64,000 nucleotides of DNA, taken from positions 3,224,001 through 3,288,000 of the forward strand of contig NZ_CP013386.1 of the NCBI RefSeq assembly GCF_001523745.2, given 5' to 3'. Position 1 is the first letter of the stretch, and every line of letters starts with the position of its first letter. The translations under genes and the position numbers were made by a program. The notes below the pieces were generated by a model. That model was not told the DNA's origin. It saw only the letters and a program-made list of their open reading frames with translations, and searched no databases. This stretch comes from Burkholderia mayonis. Lineage in GTDB: Bacteria; Pseudomonadota; Gammaproteobacteria; Burkholderiales; Burkholderiaceae. Of this stretch, positions 45,903-54,400 are shown piece by piece.

Positions 45903-46015
45903 GGGACTCCTCCGGATTGAGCCGCGCGTCGCCGTTCGTAAGGACGCGAGCGCGGCGTGTGAGTGCTAAGAATCGGTCGTTCAGGCGGCGCGCGGCGCGC
46001 CGCCCGGCGGTCGCG

Positions 46016-47803
46016 TTAGAACAGCGCTTCGTCGACTTCCATCATCGTCTTCCCGCCGGCGCGCGCGAGACGGATCGACGCCGCCGTTTCGGGCAAGAGG
46101 CGCGCGAAGTAGAAGCGCGCGGTCGCGAGCTTCGACTTGTAGAACGGATCGCCCGACGCTTCCTTGTCGAGCGCGATGCGCGCCATCCGCGCCCAGAAGT
46201 ACGAGAACACCAGGTGACCGACGGTGCGCAGATACGGCACGGCCGCGGCGCCCACTTCGTCCGGGTTCTGCATCGCCTTCATGCCGATTTCCATCGTCAG
46301 CTTCTGCACCTTTTCGCCGATGTCGGCGAGCGGCGTGACGAATTCGGACATTTCGGGCTTCACGCCTTCTGCTTCGACGAACTCGGTGACGATCTTGCCG
46401 AACTTCTTCAGCTTCGCGCCCATGTCGCCCAGCACCTTGCGGCCGAGCAGGTCGAGCGCCTGAACCGAGTTGGTCCCTTCATAGATCATGTTGATCCGCG
46501 CATCGCGCACGTACTGCTCCATGCCCCACTCGGAGATGAAGCCGTGGCCGCCGTAGATCTGCATCGCGTGGTTCGTGCACTCGAACGCGTTGTCGGTCAG
46601 GAACGCCTTGATGATCGGCGTGAGGAGCGCGACGAGATCCTCCGCTTCCTTGCGCACCGCTTCGTCGGCGTGCGACAGCGCCTTGTCGATCTGCAGCGCC
46701 GACCAATACGTGAACGCGCGCGCGCCTTCCGCATATGCCTTCTGCGTGAGCAGCATGCGGCGCACGTCCGGGTGGACGATGATCGGGTCGGCCGGCTTGT
46801 CCGGCGCCTTCGGGCCCGTCAGCGAGCGCATCTGCAGGCGTTCCTTCGCATACGTGAGCGAGTTCTGGTACGCGACTTCGGTAAGGCCGAGACCTTGCAT
46901 GCCGACGCCGAGACGCGCGGCGTTCATCATCACGAACATCGCGTTCAAGCCCTTGTTCGGCTCGCCGATCATCCAGCCTTTCGCGTTGTCGAGGTTCATC
47001 ACGCAGGTCGCGTTGCCGTGGATGCCCATCTTGTGCTCGATCGAGCCGCACTTGACGCCGTTGCGCTCGCCCGGCTCGCCCGATGCGTCGGGGATGAACT
47101 TCGGCACGATGAAGAGGGAGATGCCCTTCGTGCCCTTCGGCGCGTCCGGCAGGCGCGCGAGCACGAGGTGGACGATGTTCTTCGAGAAGTCGTGTTCGCC
47201 GCTCGAGATGAAGATCTTGGTGCCGCTGATCGCGTACGAGCCGTCGCCGTTCGGCTCGGCCTTCGTGCGCAGGATGCCGAGATCGGTGCCGCAGTGCGGC
47301 TCGGTCAGGCACATCGTGCCCGTCCATTCGCCCGCGACGAGCTTCGGCAGGTAGACCTTCTGCAGTTCGGGCGCGCCGTGCGCGTGCAGGCATTCGTATG
47401 CGCCGTGCGACAGGCCCGGATACATCGTCCACGCCTGGTTCGCCGAGTTCAGCATTTCATAGAGCGCATTGTTGACGAATGCGGGCAGCCCCTGGCCGCC
47501 GTAGTCCGGATCGCAGCCGAGCGCCGGCCAGCCGGCCTCGACGTATTGCCGATACGCTTCCTTGAAGCCCGTCGGCGTCGTCACGACGCCGTCGCCGACA
47601 TACGTGCAGCCTTCACGGTCGCCGACCTGGTTGAGCGGGAAGAGCACCTCCGAGCAGAACTTGCCCGCTTCCTCGAGCACCTGGTTGATCGTGTCGGCGT
47701 CGAGATCAGCGTGCTTGGGCATCTGCTTGACCTCGGCTTCGACGTTCAGAAGCTCGTGCAACACGAATTGCATGTCGCGCAACGGCGCGGCGTACTGTCC
47801 CAT
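46016..47803 (-). CDS. Acyl-CoA dehydrogenase
   Basis: The 595-residue flavoprotein catalyses the first, FAD-linked step of beta-oxidation, passing electrons to electron-transfer flavoprotein. It contains the FAD/substrate block GTMCLTEPHCGTDLGILRTKA (in part), the mid-domain GTKIFISSGEHD and the C-terminal QIYGGHGFISEWGMEQYVRD (in part), with the region INMIYEGTNSVQALDL typical of long-chain enzymes with an extra C-terminal domain. ATG at 47803 has GGAG six bases upstream; a TTG at 47815 precedes it in frame. It is followed by fadB. Confidence 0.95.
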   Translation of the reverse strand: MGQYAAPLRDMQFVLHELLNVEAEVKQMPKHADLDADTINQVLEEAGKFCSEVLFPLNQVGDREGCTYVGDGVVTTPTGFKEAYRQYVEAGWPALGCDPDYGGQGLPAFVNNALYEMLNSANQAWTMYPGLSHGAYECLHAHGAPELQKVYLPKLVAGEWTGTMCLTEPHCGTDLGILRTKAEPNGDGSYAISGTKIFISSGEHDFSKNIVHLVLARLPDAPKGTKGISLFIVPKFIPDASGEPGERNGVKCGSIEHKMGIHGNATCVMNLDNAKGWMIGEPNKGLNAMFVMMNAARLGVGMQGLGLTEVAYQNSLTYAKERLQMRSLTGPKAPDKPADPIIVHPDVRRMLLTQKAYAEGARAFTYWSALQIDKALSHADEAVRKEAEDLVALLTPIIKAFLTDNAFECTNHAMQIYGGHGFISEWGMEQYVRDARINMIYEGTNSVQALDLLGRKVLGDMGAKLKKFGKIVTEFVEAEGVKPEMSEFVTPLADIGEKVQKLTMEIGMKAMQNPDEVGAAAVPYLRTVGHLVFSYFWARMARIALDKEASGDPFYKSKLATARFYFARLLPETAASIRLARAGGKTMMEVDEALF

Positions 47804-47859
47804 GACTCTCTCCAAGATAAGGCAATCGGCTCGAGCTCCCGGCGGCGGTCGCGCCGCCG

Positions 47860-48459
47860 CTAACGGCTCTCGCTCTGGTACGAAACAATCGTCTTTTCAA
47901 GCGCGGCCCACGTGAGGCGCACGGCGTCCGGCTGATGCAGGAAGCGCGCGTCGTGATGCAGACCGAGCGTGAAGCTGTACAACTCGAAGAGCATCAGGTT
48001 CGGGTCCGTATCCGGACGCAGATGCCCCTCTTCCTTCGCCTGCGAAATGGCGCGCAGCAGCGCGGCGCGCCATGCCTTCACGCTCGCGATCAACTGCTCG
48101 CGCACCGCGCTGTCGGGACGGTCGTCGTACTCGACGGCGCCGCTGATATAGATGCATCCCGTCGTCACTTCCTGGATGCGCTTCTCGATCCAGCGCGCGA
48201 GCATCGCCCGCAAGCGCGGCAGACCCCGCGGCTCGCGCAGGCTCGGAAAGAACACCTCGTTCTCGAAACGATGGTGGTACTCTCGCACGACCTCGACCTG
48301 CAAATCGTCGCGCGATCCGAAGTGCGCGAACACGCCGCTCTTGCTCATCTGCATGCGCTCGGCCAATAGGCCGATCGTCAGACCCTCGAGCCCGTCACGG
48401 CTGGCAAGGTCCAATGCTGCTTCGAGTATCGCGGCACGCGTCTGTTCGCCTTTTCGCAT
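47860..48459 (-). CDS. TetR-family regulator of the beta-oxidation cluster
   Basis: The 199-residue protein has an N-terminal TetR helix-turn-helix (TRAAILEAALDLASRDGLEG in part; ERMQMSKSGVFAHFGSRDDL in part) and an all-helical ligand domain. It is the first gene of the tetR-fadE-fadB-thiolase run, 56 bases ahead of fadE, so it probably senses acyl-CoA and represses the cluster (inference from position). A perfect palindrome 88 bases upstream is a likely operator. Confidence 0.9.
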   Translation of the reverse strand: MRKGEQTRAAILEAALDLASRDGLEGLTIGLLAERMQMSKSGVFAHFGSRDDLQVEVVREYHHRFENEVFFPSLREPRGLPRLRAMLARWIEKRIQEVTTGCIYISGAVEYDDRPDSAVREQLIASVKAWRAALLRAISQAKEEGHLRPDTDPNLMLFELYSFTLGLHHDARFLHQPDAVRLTWAALEKTIVSYQSESR

Positions 48460-48546
48460 AGCTTTTAATAACCGTTCCAGGTAATCGAATAAAATCGAAC
48501 GGCCGTACTATTATTGAGTGCGGCCGTCGGCGAAACAAGGAAATTA

Positions 48547-48564
48547 TTAGAAATCGGTTTCTAA
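48547..48564. promoter_or_regulatory. 18-bp palindrome, likely TetR operator
   Basis: TTAGAAA (48547-48553) and TTTCTAA (48558-48564) form a perfect dyad with a 4-base centre in an AT-rich stretch upstream of the TetR gene. Size and symmetry suit a TetR-family dimer. Confidence 0.6.
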
Positions 48565-48647
48565 CCATCCCCGCTATTTTGCAGGGTTGCGCGCCTTTGG
48601 AGGCGGCCCTGTGCAGGCCGTGGCGCGCGGCGTGTGTAAGCGAATGC

Positions 48648-49922
48648 TTAGTCGTATCCGCCGACTGTCAGGAGCTTCATCGCCCCCCGGTACGCGGTGT
48701 ACGCGAACCAGTTCAGGAACCGCTCGACGGCCGGCCGCGCCGCGTAGAGCGCGGCGTCGATCTCGCGGCCGTCCGCGAACGCGGCGGCGATCGCGTCGCG
48801 CAGCGCGGCGGTCTCGCCGCGATGCCGCACGAGCACGACGTTCGCCTCATTGTTCAGCATCAGGCTCAGCGCGTCCAGATTCGACGAGCCGACGGTCGCC
48901 CAATGATCGTCGATCACCGCGACCTTGCCGTGCAGCATCGTCTTGTCGTATTCGGCGACCCTGACGCCCGCGCGCAGCAACGCATGATATAGGAACGGCA
49001 CCGCCATATCGAGCGACGCGAACTCGTTGCGGCCGATCAGGATCCGCACGTCGACGCCGCGGCGCGCGGCGCCCGCGAGCGCGCGGCGCAGCTTGCGCCC
49101 TGGCATGAAGTAAGGGTTGGCGAGCAGGATCGACTGGCGCGCGCGGCCGATCGCGGCGAGATACGCCTTCTCGATCGCACGGCGGTTCACGACGTTGTCG
49201 CGCGCGACGAACGCGACGCTCGGCTCGGTCACGACGCGCAGCGCGCCCGCCTTCACCCACCGGTGGCTGCGCATCCAGCGGCGAAAGCGCGCGGCGAATG
49301 CGGAGCTGTCGACGCCGTGCGGCGCGAACGCCGCGTAGCGCTTGTGGCCGGCGGCGATCCGGTGCCACTGCACCTCGAATGCGGCGCGCACGTCGGCGAC
49401 GGCCGGCCCGTTCAGTTCGACCGCGAAATCCCAGCGCGGATACGGCAGGCGCTCGCCGCTCTGCTCGAAATCGTCGACGATGTTGATGCCGCCGCAGAAC
49501 GCGTATGCGTCGTCGACGGCCGCGAGCTTGCGGTGCGTGCGCGAGAAGCCGAAGCGGCCGAACAGATAGGGGTTGTAGATCCGGTGCTCGACGCCCGCGT
49601 CCGGCCACGCGTCGAAGAGCGGCAGACGCTCGGTGCCGATCCCGTCGGTGATGACCCGCACGTGGACGCCGCGCGCGGCCGCGCGGATCAGCGCATCGGA
49701 GACCGCGCGTCCCGCCGCGTCGTCGCAGAAGATGTAGGTTTCGAGCGCGACGCGCTCGCGGGCGGCGTCGATCCGTTCGATCAGCGCCGGGAAGAACGTC
49801 GCGCCGCCGTCGCAAAGCCGCACCGTGTTGCCGGACGTGAACGCGAGCCGCGACGCGGAGCCGCGCTCCTGCAGGAACATCTGCCGCAGTTGCGCGAGAC
49901 GGTGCCGAGTCTTGCCGCTCAT
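48648..49922 (-). CDS. clsB: Cardiolipin synthase ClsB-like (phospholipase D family)
   Basis: The 424-residue protein has two phospholipase D motifs. The first is HRKLAAVDDAYAFCGGINI and the second is HGKVAVIDDHWATVGSSNLD, each with the His-x-Lys-x4-Asp pattern. ClsB-type enzymes lack N-terminal membrane helices, as here, and make cardiolipin from phosphatidylglycerol and/or phosphatidylethanolamine at the inner membrane. ATG at 49922 overlaps the nudB stop as ATGA, so translation is coupled. The assignment to ClsB rather than another PLD protein rests on length and layout. Confidence 0.88.
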   Translation of the reverse strand: MSGKTRHRLAQLRQMFLQERGSASRLAFTSGNTVRLCDGGATFFPALIERIDAARERVALETYIFCDDAAGRAVSDALIRAAARGVHVRVITDGIGTERLPLFDAWPDAGVEHRIYNPYLFGRFGFSRTHRKLAAVDDAYAFCGGINIVDDFEQSGERLPYPRWDFAVELNGPAVADVRAAFEVQWHRIAAGHKRYAAFAPHGVDSSAFAARFRRWMRSHRWVKAGALRVVTEPSVAFVARDNVVNRRAIEKAYLAAIGRARQSILLANPYFMPGRKLRRALAGAARRGVDVRILIGRNEFASLDMAVPFLYHALLRAGVRVAEYDKTMLHGKVAVIDDHWATVGSSNLDALSLMLNNEANVVLVRHRGETAALRDAIAAAFADGREIDAALYAARPAVERFLNWFAYTAYRGAMKLLTVGGYD

Positions 49923-50395
49923 GCGGCGCGCGATGCGACGCGTTCGGGCAGTTGCAGGATCGCCTCGGCGTTCGACGGCGAGTAGCAGCGCGCGGCCGCT
50001 TCCCGGTAAGGCAGCCACAGATAGGCGGTGTGCTCGCGCGGCGACAGCGTCACGTCGATGCGGCCCGGCACCTCGAGGCCGAACCAGTGCTCGATGTTGC
50101 GCGTGACGCCGGGCGCGTAGCGGTGCAGGTACTGCGGGTAGATCGTGTATTCGATCGCGTGATGCCAATCGACGAGCGCGCTCTGCGGAATGCCGGCGCT
50201 GCCGACGACGATGCCCGTCTCTTCGGCGACTTCGCGCGCGGCAGCCTGCTCGATCGGTTCGTCTAGCGCGTCCTTCGACCCCGTCACGGACTGCCAGAAG
50301 TCGGGCTGATCGGCACGCTTGATGACGAGCACGTCGAGCGCGGACGTATGGATTACGACGAGGACGGATTCGGGGATTTTCGGCGGTTTCGTCAT
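49919..50395 (-). CDS. nudB: Dihydroneopterin triphosphate diphosphatase NudB
   Basis: NudB removes pyrophosphate from dihydroneopterin triphosphate in folate synthesis. The 158-residue Nudix protein has the box GSKDALDEPIEQAAA followed by REVAEETGI. There are six rather than five residues between the Gly and the first Glu, while the catalytic REVAEE is intact. The family-typical WHHAIEYTIYPQYLHRY (in part) and EHWFGLEV follow. It sits between aspS and clsB, consistent with the frequent aspS-nudB linkage in proteobacteria. Confidence 0.92.
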   Translation of the reverse strand: MTKPPKIPESVLVVIHTSALDVLVIKRADQPDFWQSVTGSKDALDEPIEQAAAREVAEETGIVVGSAGIPQSALVDWHHAIEYTIYPQYLHRYAPGVTRNIEHWFGLEVPGRIDVTLSPREHTAYLWLPYREAAARCYSPSNAEAILQLPERVASRAA

Positions 50396-50472
50396 CGGGA
50401 TGTCATCGGCGCCTGCCCGCTCGACGCGGCGGACAGCGCGGCACCGTCAAAAAACCATGAGGCTGACTGTAC

Positions 50473-50503
50473 CGCAAAAAACGAAAAGGGCGCACGCGCG
50501 CCC
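50473..50503 (-). terminator. Rho-independent terminator after aspS
   Basis: On the minus strand GGGCGC (50503-50498) pairs with GCGCCC (50493-50488) around four bases, followed by TTTTCGTTTTTT (50487-50476). It lies between aspS and nudB. Confidence 0.88.
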
Positions 50504-50619
50504 CCATTTCTGCAGTTGCTTCCTGCTCCGGCCGGTTGCGGCCGGGGCCATCGGCCGCGTCGACCGCCGGCCGATCCGCGACGGTCGACGATCGGCCGCA
50601 GCCGGCGAGCGGGCGACCG

Positions 50620-52422
50620 TTACGCCTTCGGCTGCTCCGGCTGGCGCAAGCGGATGTGCAGCTCGCGCAGCTGGCGCTCGTCGACGGGGCTCGGCGCCTG
50701 CGTCAGCAGACACTGCGCACGCTGCGTCTTCGGGAACGCGATCACGTCGCGGATCGAGTCGGCGCCCGCCATCATCGTGACGATGCGATCGAGGCCGAAC
50801 GCGATCCCGCCGTGCGGCGGCGCGCCGTATTGCAGCGCGTCGAGCAGGAAGCCGAACTTCGCCTGCGCCTCCTCCGGGCCGATCTTGAGCGCGCGGAACA
50901 CCTTGCTCTGCACGTCCTCGCGGTGGATACGCACCGAGCCGCCGCCGATTTCCCAACCGTTCAGCACCATGTCGTATGCCTTCGCGAGGCAGCGGCCCGG
51001 ATCGGTCTCGAGGTACTCGAGATGCTCGTCCTTCGGGCTCGTGAACGGGTGATGCGCGGCCACGTAGCGCGCGTCTTCGTCGTCGTATTCGAACATCGGG
51101 AAGTCGACGACCCACAGCGGCTTCCAGCCCGACTCGACGAGGCCGTTCGCCTTGCCGAATTCCGAGTGGCCGATCTTCAGGCGCAGCGCGCCCAGGCTGT
51201 CGTTGACGACCTTCGCGCGGTCGGCCGCGAAGAAGATGATGTCGCCGTCTTCCGCGCCCGTCCGCTCGAGGATCGCCGCGATCGACGCGTCGTGCAGGTT
51301 CTTCACGATCGGGCTTTGCAGGCCGTCGCGGCCCTTCGCCTTCTCGTTGACCTTGATCCACGCGAGGCCCTTCGCGCCGTAGATGCGCACGAACTCGGTG
51401 TAGCCGTCGATGTCGCCGCGCGTGAGCTCGGCGCCCTTCGGCACGCGCAGCGCCGCGACACGGCCGTCCTTCGTGTTGGCCGGCGTGCTGAACACCTTGA
51501 AGTCGACGTCCTTCATCGCGTCGGTGAGCTCGGTGAACTCGAGCTTCACGCGCAGGTCCGGCTTGTCCGAGCCGAAGCGCGCCATCGCTTCCGAATACGG
51601 CATCACCGGGAATTTCGCGGCGAGCTCGGCGTCGATCGTCGTCTTGAAGATGTGACGAATCATGTCCTCGAACAGGTCGCGGATTTCCTGCTCGCCGAGG
51701 AACGACGTCTCACAGTCGATCTGCGTGAATTCCGGCTGGCGGTCGGCGCGCAGGTCTTCGTCGCGGAAGCACTTGGTGATCTGGTAGTAGCGATCGAAGT
51801 TCGCGACCATCAGCAGTTGCTTGAAGAGCTGCGGCGACTGCGGCAGCGCGAAGAACTGGCCCGCGTTCACGCGCGACGGCACGAGGTAGTCGCGCGCGCC
51901 TTCCGGCGTGCTCTTCGTCAGCATCGGCGTTTCGATGTCGATGAAGCCCTGCTCGTCGAGATACTTGCGCGCCTCGATCGCGACGCGGTAGCGCAGGCGC
52001 AGGTTGTGCTGCATCTGCGGACGGCGCAGGTCGAGCACGCGATGCGTGAGGCGCGTGGTTTCCGACAGGTTGTCGTCGTCGAGCTGGAACGGCGGCGTGA
52101 CCGACGCGTTCAGCACGTTCAGCTCGTGGCACAGCACTTCGATCTTGCCGCTCTTCAGGCCGGCGTTGATCGTGCCCTCCGGACGGCCGCGCACGAGGCC
52201 CTTGATCTGGATGCAGAACTCGTTGCGCACGCCCTCGGCGGCAGCGAACATCTCGGCGCGGTCCGGATCGCACACCACCTGCACGAGACCTTCGCGATCG
52301 CGCAGGTCGATGAAGATCACGCCGCCGTGATCGCGGCGACGGTGGACCCAGCCGCACAGCGACACCGTCTGGCCCAGCAGGTGTTCGGTCACGAGACCGC
52401 AGTATTCAGTTCGCATCGACAT
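50620..52422 (-). CDS. aspS: Aspartyl-tRNA synthetase
   Basis: This class II synthetase charges tRNA-Asp, and in many bacteria without AsnRS also tRNA-Asn. The 600-residue protein has the N-terminal OB-fold ([21 protein letters not shown] in part), the catalytic core with [18 protein letters not shown] (in part) and the bacterial GAD insert. The motif 3 region is [21 protein letters not shown] (in part). It appears to be transcribed from upstream with the DUF502 and fmdB genes, and ends at a clear terminator. Confidence 0.97.
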   Translation of the reverse strand: MSMRTEYCGLVTEHLLGQTVSLCGWVHRRRDHGGVIFIDLRDREGLVQVVCDPDRAEMFAAAEGVRNEFCIQIKGLVRGRPEGTINAGLKSGKIEVLCHELNVLNASVTPPFQLDDDNLSETTRLTHRVLDLRRPQMQHNLRLRYRVAIEARKYLDEQGFIDIETPMLTKSTPEGARDYLVPSRVNAGQFFALPQSPQLFKQLLMVANFDRYYQITKCFRDEDLRADRQPEFTQIDCETSFLGEQEIRDLFEDMIRHIFKTTIDAELAAKFPVMPYSEAMARFGSDKPDLRVKLEFTELTDAMKDVDFKVFSTPANTKDGRVAALRVPKGAELTRGDIDGYTEFVRIYGAKGLAWIKVNEKAKGRDGLQSPIVKNLHDASIAAILERTGAEDGDIIFFAADRAKVVNDSLGALRLKIGHSEFGKANGLVESGWKPLWVVDFPMFEYDDEDARYVAAHHPFTSPKDEHLEYLETDPGRCLAKAYDMVLNGWEIGGGSVRIHREDVQSKVFRALKIGPEEAQAKFGFLLDALQYGAPPHGGIAFGLDRIVTMMAGADSIRDVIAFPKTQRAQCLLTQAPSPVDERQLRELHIRLRQPEQPKA

Positions 52423-52478
52423 GATGTTTGCTTTCTTTCGTAGTGGTCAACGGGAAGAGCCGCACTCTCTCCCGGGCA

Positions 52479-53129
52479 TTACAGCGGCGGCTCGACGGGA
52501 CGGCGCGCGGGCGCGGCGACGGGCGCCGGGGGCGCGACGACGCCCATCGAGACGATGTACTTGAGCGCGGCGTCGACCGACATGTCGAGCTCGACGACCT
52601 CGCTTTTCGGCACCATCAGGAAGAAGCCGGACGTCGGATTCGGCGTCGTCGGCACGTAGATGCTCACGTGCTCTTCCTTCAGGTGATTGACCACGTCGCC
52701 GCCCGGCGTGCCGGTCAGGAACGCGATCGTGTAGGAGCCGCGGCGCGGATACTCGATCAGGAGCGCCTTGCGGAACGCATTGCCGCTGCTCGACAAGAGC
52801 GTGTCCGACACCTGCTTCACGCTCGTGTAGATCGGCCCGACGACTGGAATGTGCCGCACGACTGCGTTCCACCAGGTGACGAGCTTCTGGCCGATGAAGT
52901 TCTGCGTCGCGAGCCCGACGACGAAGATGAACGCGAGCGTCAGCACCGCGCCGATCCCCGGCAGGCGGAAGCCGAGCAGCCGCTCCGGCTGCCACGATTC
53001 GGGCAAGAGGAGCAGCGTCTGATCCATCGTGCCGATGATGAGCCCGAGGACCCACAGCGTGATCGCGAGCGGGACGAGAACCAGGAGTCCCGTCAGAAAC
53101 ACCGATTTGAGGGTCGTCTTTTTCATCAT
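52479..53129 (-). CDS. DUF502 membrane protein
   Basis: The 216-residue protein has two hydrophobic helices near the N-terminus (SVFLTGLLVLVPLAITLWVL in part and GIGAVLTLAFIFVVGL). A soluble domain follows with IPVVGPIYTSVKQVSDTL and YVPTTPNPTSGFFLMVP, the DUF502 hallmarks, and ends in a Pro/Ala-rich tail. Function is unknown; the frequent linkage to fmdB and aspS is the main clue. Adjacent ATG codons at 53129 and 53126 are both possible starts. Confidence 0.9.
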   Translation of the reverse strand: MMKKTTLKSVFLTGLLVLVPLAITLWVLGLIIGTMDQTLLLLPESWQPERLLGFRLPGIGAVLTLAFIFVVGLATQNFIGQKLVTWWNAVVRHIPVVGPIYTSVKQVSDTLLSSSGNAFRKALLIEYPRRGSYTIAFLTGTPGGDVVNHLKEEHVSIYVPTTPNPTSGFFLMVPKSEVVELDMSVDAALKYIVSMGVVAPPAPVAAPARRPVEPPL

Positions 53130-53196
53130 CTGCCGTCGAAAAATCGCGCCGGTGCGTCAAGCGCGGAACGCGCCGCCGACACGGGCGGCGCAGCGA

Positions 53197-53544
53197 TCAA
53201 GTGCTGCTCGCGGGCGCGGCGGCGGGCGCGGGTGTCGCCGGCGCGCTCGCCGAGCTGTCCGCCGCGACGGGCGCGCTCGCCTTCTCGCCGCCAGCCTTCT
53301 CGCCGCCCGCCTGGTCGCCGTTCGCGGCCGACGTGCTCGCCGGCGCGCCTGCGCCGCCCGAGCCGCCGCGGAAGTCGGTCACATACCAGCCCGAGCCCTT
53401 CAACTGGAATCCAGCCGCCGTGACCTGCTTGCGAAAAGCGTCCTTCCCGCATTCCGGGCACTGCGACAGCGGCGCGTCGCTCATCTTCTGAAGCACATCC
53501 TTCGCGTAACCGCACGCTTCGCAACGATAGGCGTAGATCGGCAT
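53197..53544 (-). CDS. FmdB-family zinc-ribbon protein
   Basis: The 115-residue protein starts with MPIYAYRCEACG and has a second pair of cysteines in SQCPECGKDAF, forming a zinc ribbon (two CxxC) typical of the FmdB family. The C-terminal half after about residue 65 is low-complexity Gly/Ala/Ser/Pro and includes AGGEKAGGEKA, encoded by a 15-bp direct repeat. Family members are proposed regulators, but evidence is thin. Located between the DUF502 and methyltransferase genes on the same strand. Confidence 0.9.
   Translation of the reverse strand: MPIYAYRCEACGYAKDVLQKMSDAPLSQCPECGKDAFRKQVTAAGFQLKGSGWYVTDFRGGSGGAGAPASTSAANGDQAGGEKAGGEKASAPVAADSSASAPATPAPAAAPASST
53279..53323 (-). repeat. 15-bp tandem repeat within fmdB
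   Basis: On the + strand GCCTTCTCGCCGCCA (53279-53293) and GCCTTCTCGCCGCCC (53294-53308) are near identical. A diverged third unit follows at 53309-53323. The repeat keeps frame and lies in the disordered tail. Confidence 0.75.
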
Positions 53545-53644
53545 GGTATTTTCCCGCAGAAACAATAACCGGTATAAAAAGCTTGCAAAGCTTTGAATTA
53601 TAGCCGAAAGGTGGACGCCACCCTCGGTCTCCGCAGGCGGGCCG

Positions 53645-54337
53645 CTACGAGCGGCGCCATGCGAGCCAGCGCTCGCGCCCCGCGAACACCGGCAGCGAAT
53701 CGGCGACGGGCGCGTCCTCGACGAGCTCGAAGTGCGGCGAAAGAAGCGCATCGAGGTCCGCGCGCTCGATGCCGAACGGCGGGCCCTTCGGCGTCGCGCC
53801 CACGTAGAAGAAACCGGCCAGGAAGCCGCCCGGCGGCAGCAGTTCCGCCATCCGCCGCGCGTAGTCGGCGCGGCGGCTCGGCGGGATCGCGCACAGGAAC
53901 GCGCGCTCGTAGATCCACTGCGGGACGAACGGCGGTGCATACGTGAAGAAGTCGGCCTGCTCGACGAGCAAGGCGTCTTCACCCAATTGGCGGCGCGCGG
54001 CCTCGACCGCCTGCGCGGAAAAGTCGATCGCGCGCACAGGCCAGCCGGCGCGTGCAAGCCAATGCGCTTCGTATGCGCTGCCGCAGCCGGGAATCAGTAC
54101 CGGACACGGCGTTCGCCGCGCGGCGAACGCGGCGAACGCATCGGGCACGCGCGCGCTGTCCCATGGGATGTGGCCCTGCTCGAAGCGCTCGTCCCAGAAC
54201 GACGCGTCGCCCGGATCGCGCGACGCGAAATTCCCGGCAGGCAGCGCAGCCGGCGTGGCCCCGGCAGCCGGAGCCGTCGGACTTGCGTCGCCGGCCGCCT
54301 GCGCGGCGGCATCAGGTTTCTTCGTTTCGCTCGTCAT
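53645..54337 (-). CDS. Thiopurine methyltransferase (TPMT)-family SAM-dependent methyltransferase
   Basis: The 230-residue protein has a low-complexity Ala/Pro/Thr N-terminus, then the TPMT-family motifs WDERFEQGHIPWD, VLIPGCGSAYEAHWLARAGW (in part; the SAM-binding glycines), VRAIDFSAQAVEAARRQ and YERAFLCAIPPSRRADYA. The family methylates thiols, selenium or tellurium compounds; the natural substrate is not known. It lies 64 bases after ubiB on the same strand. Confidence 0.87.
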   Translation of the reverse strand: MTSETKKPDAAAQAAGDASPTAPAAGATPAALPAGNFASRDPGDASFWDERFEQGHIPWDSARVPDAFAAFAARRTPCPVLIPGCGSAYEAHWLARAGWPVRAIDFSAQAVEAARRQLGEDALLVEQADFFTYAPPFVPQWIYERAFLCAIPPSRRADYARRMAELLPPGGFLAGFFYVGATPKGPPFGIERADLDALLSPHFELVEDAPVADSLPVFAGRERWLAWRRS

Positions 54338-54400
54338 ACCGTCGCCCGTCCTTCCCGCGTCGCCCGTGGACGGCGCTTGCCCGAATCCCGCACCGCGCGC

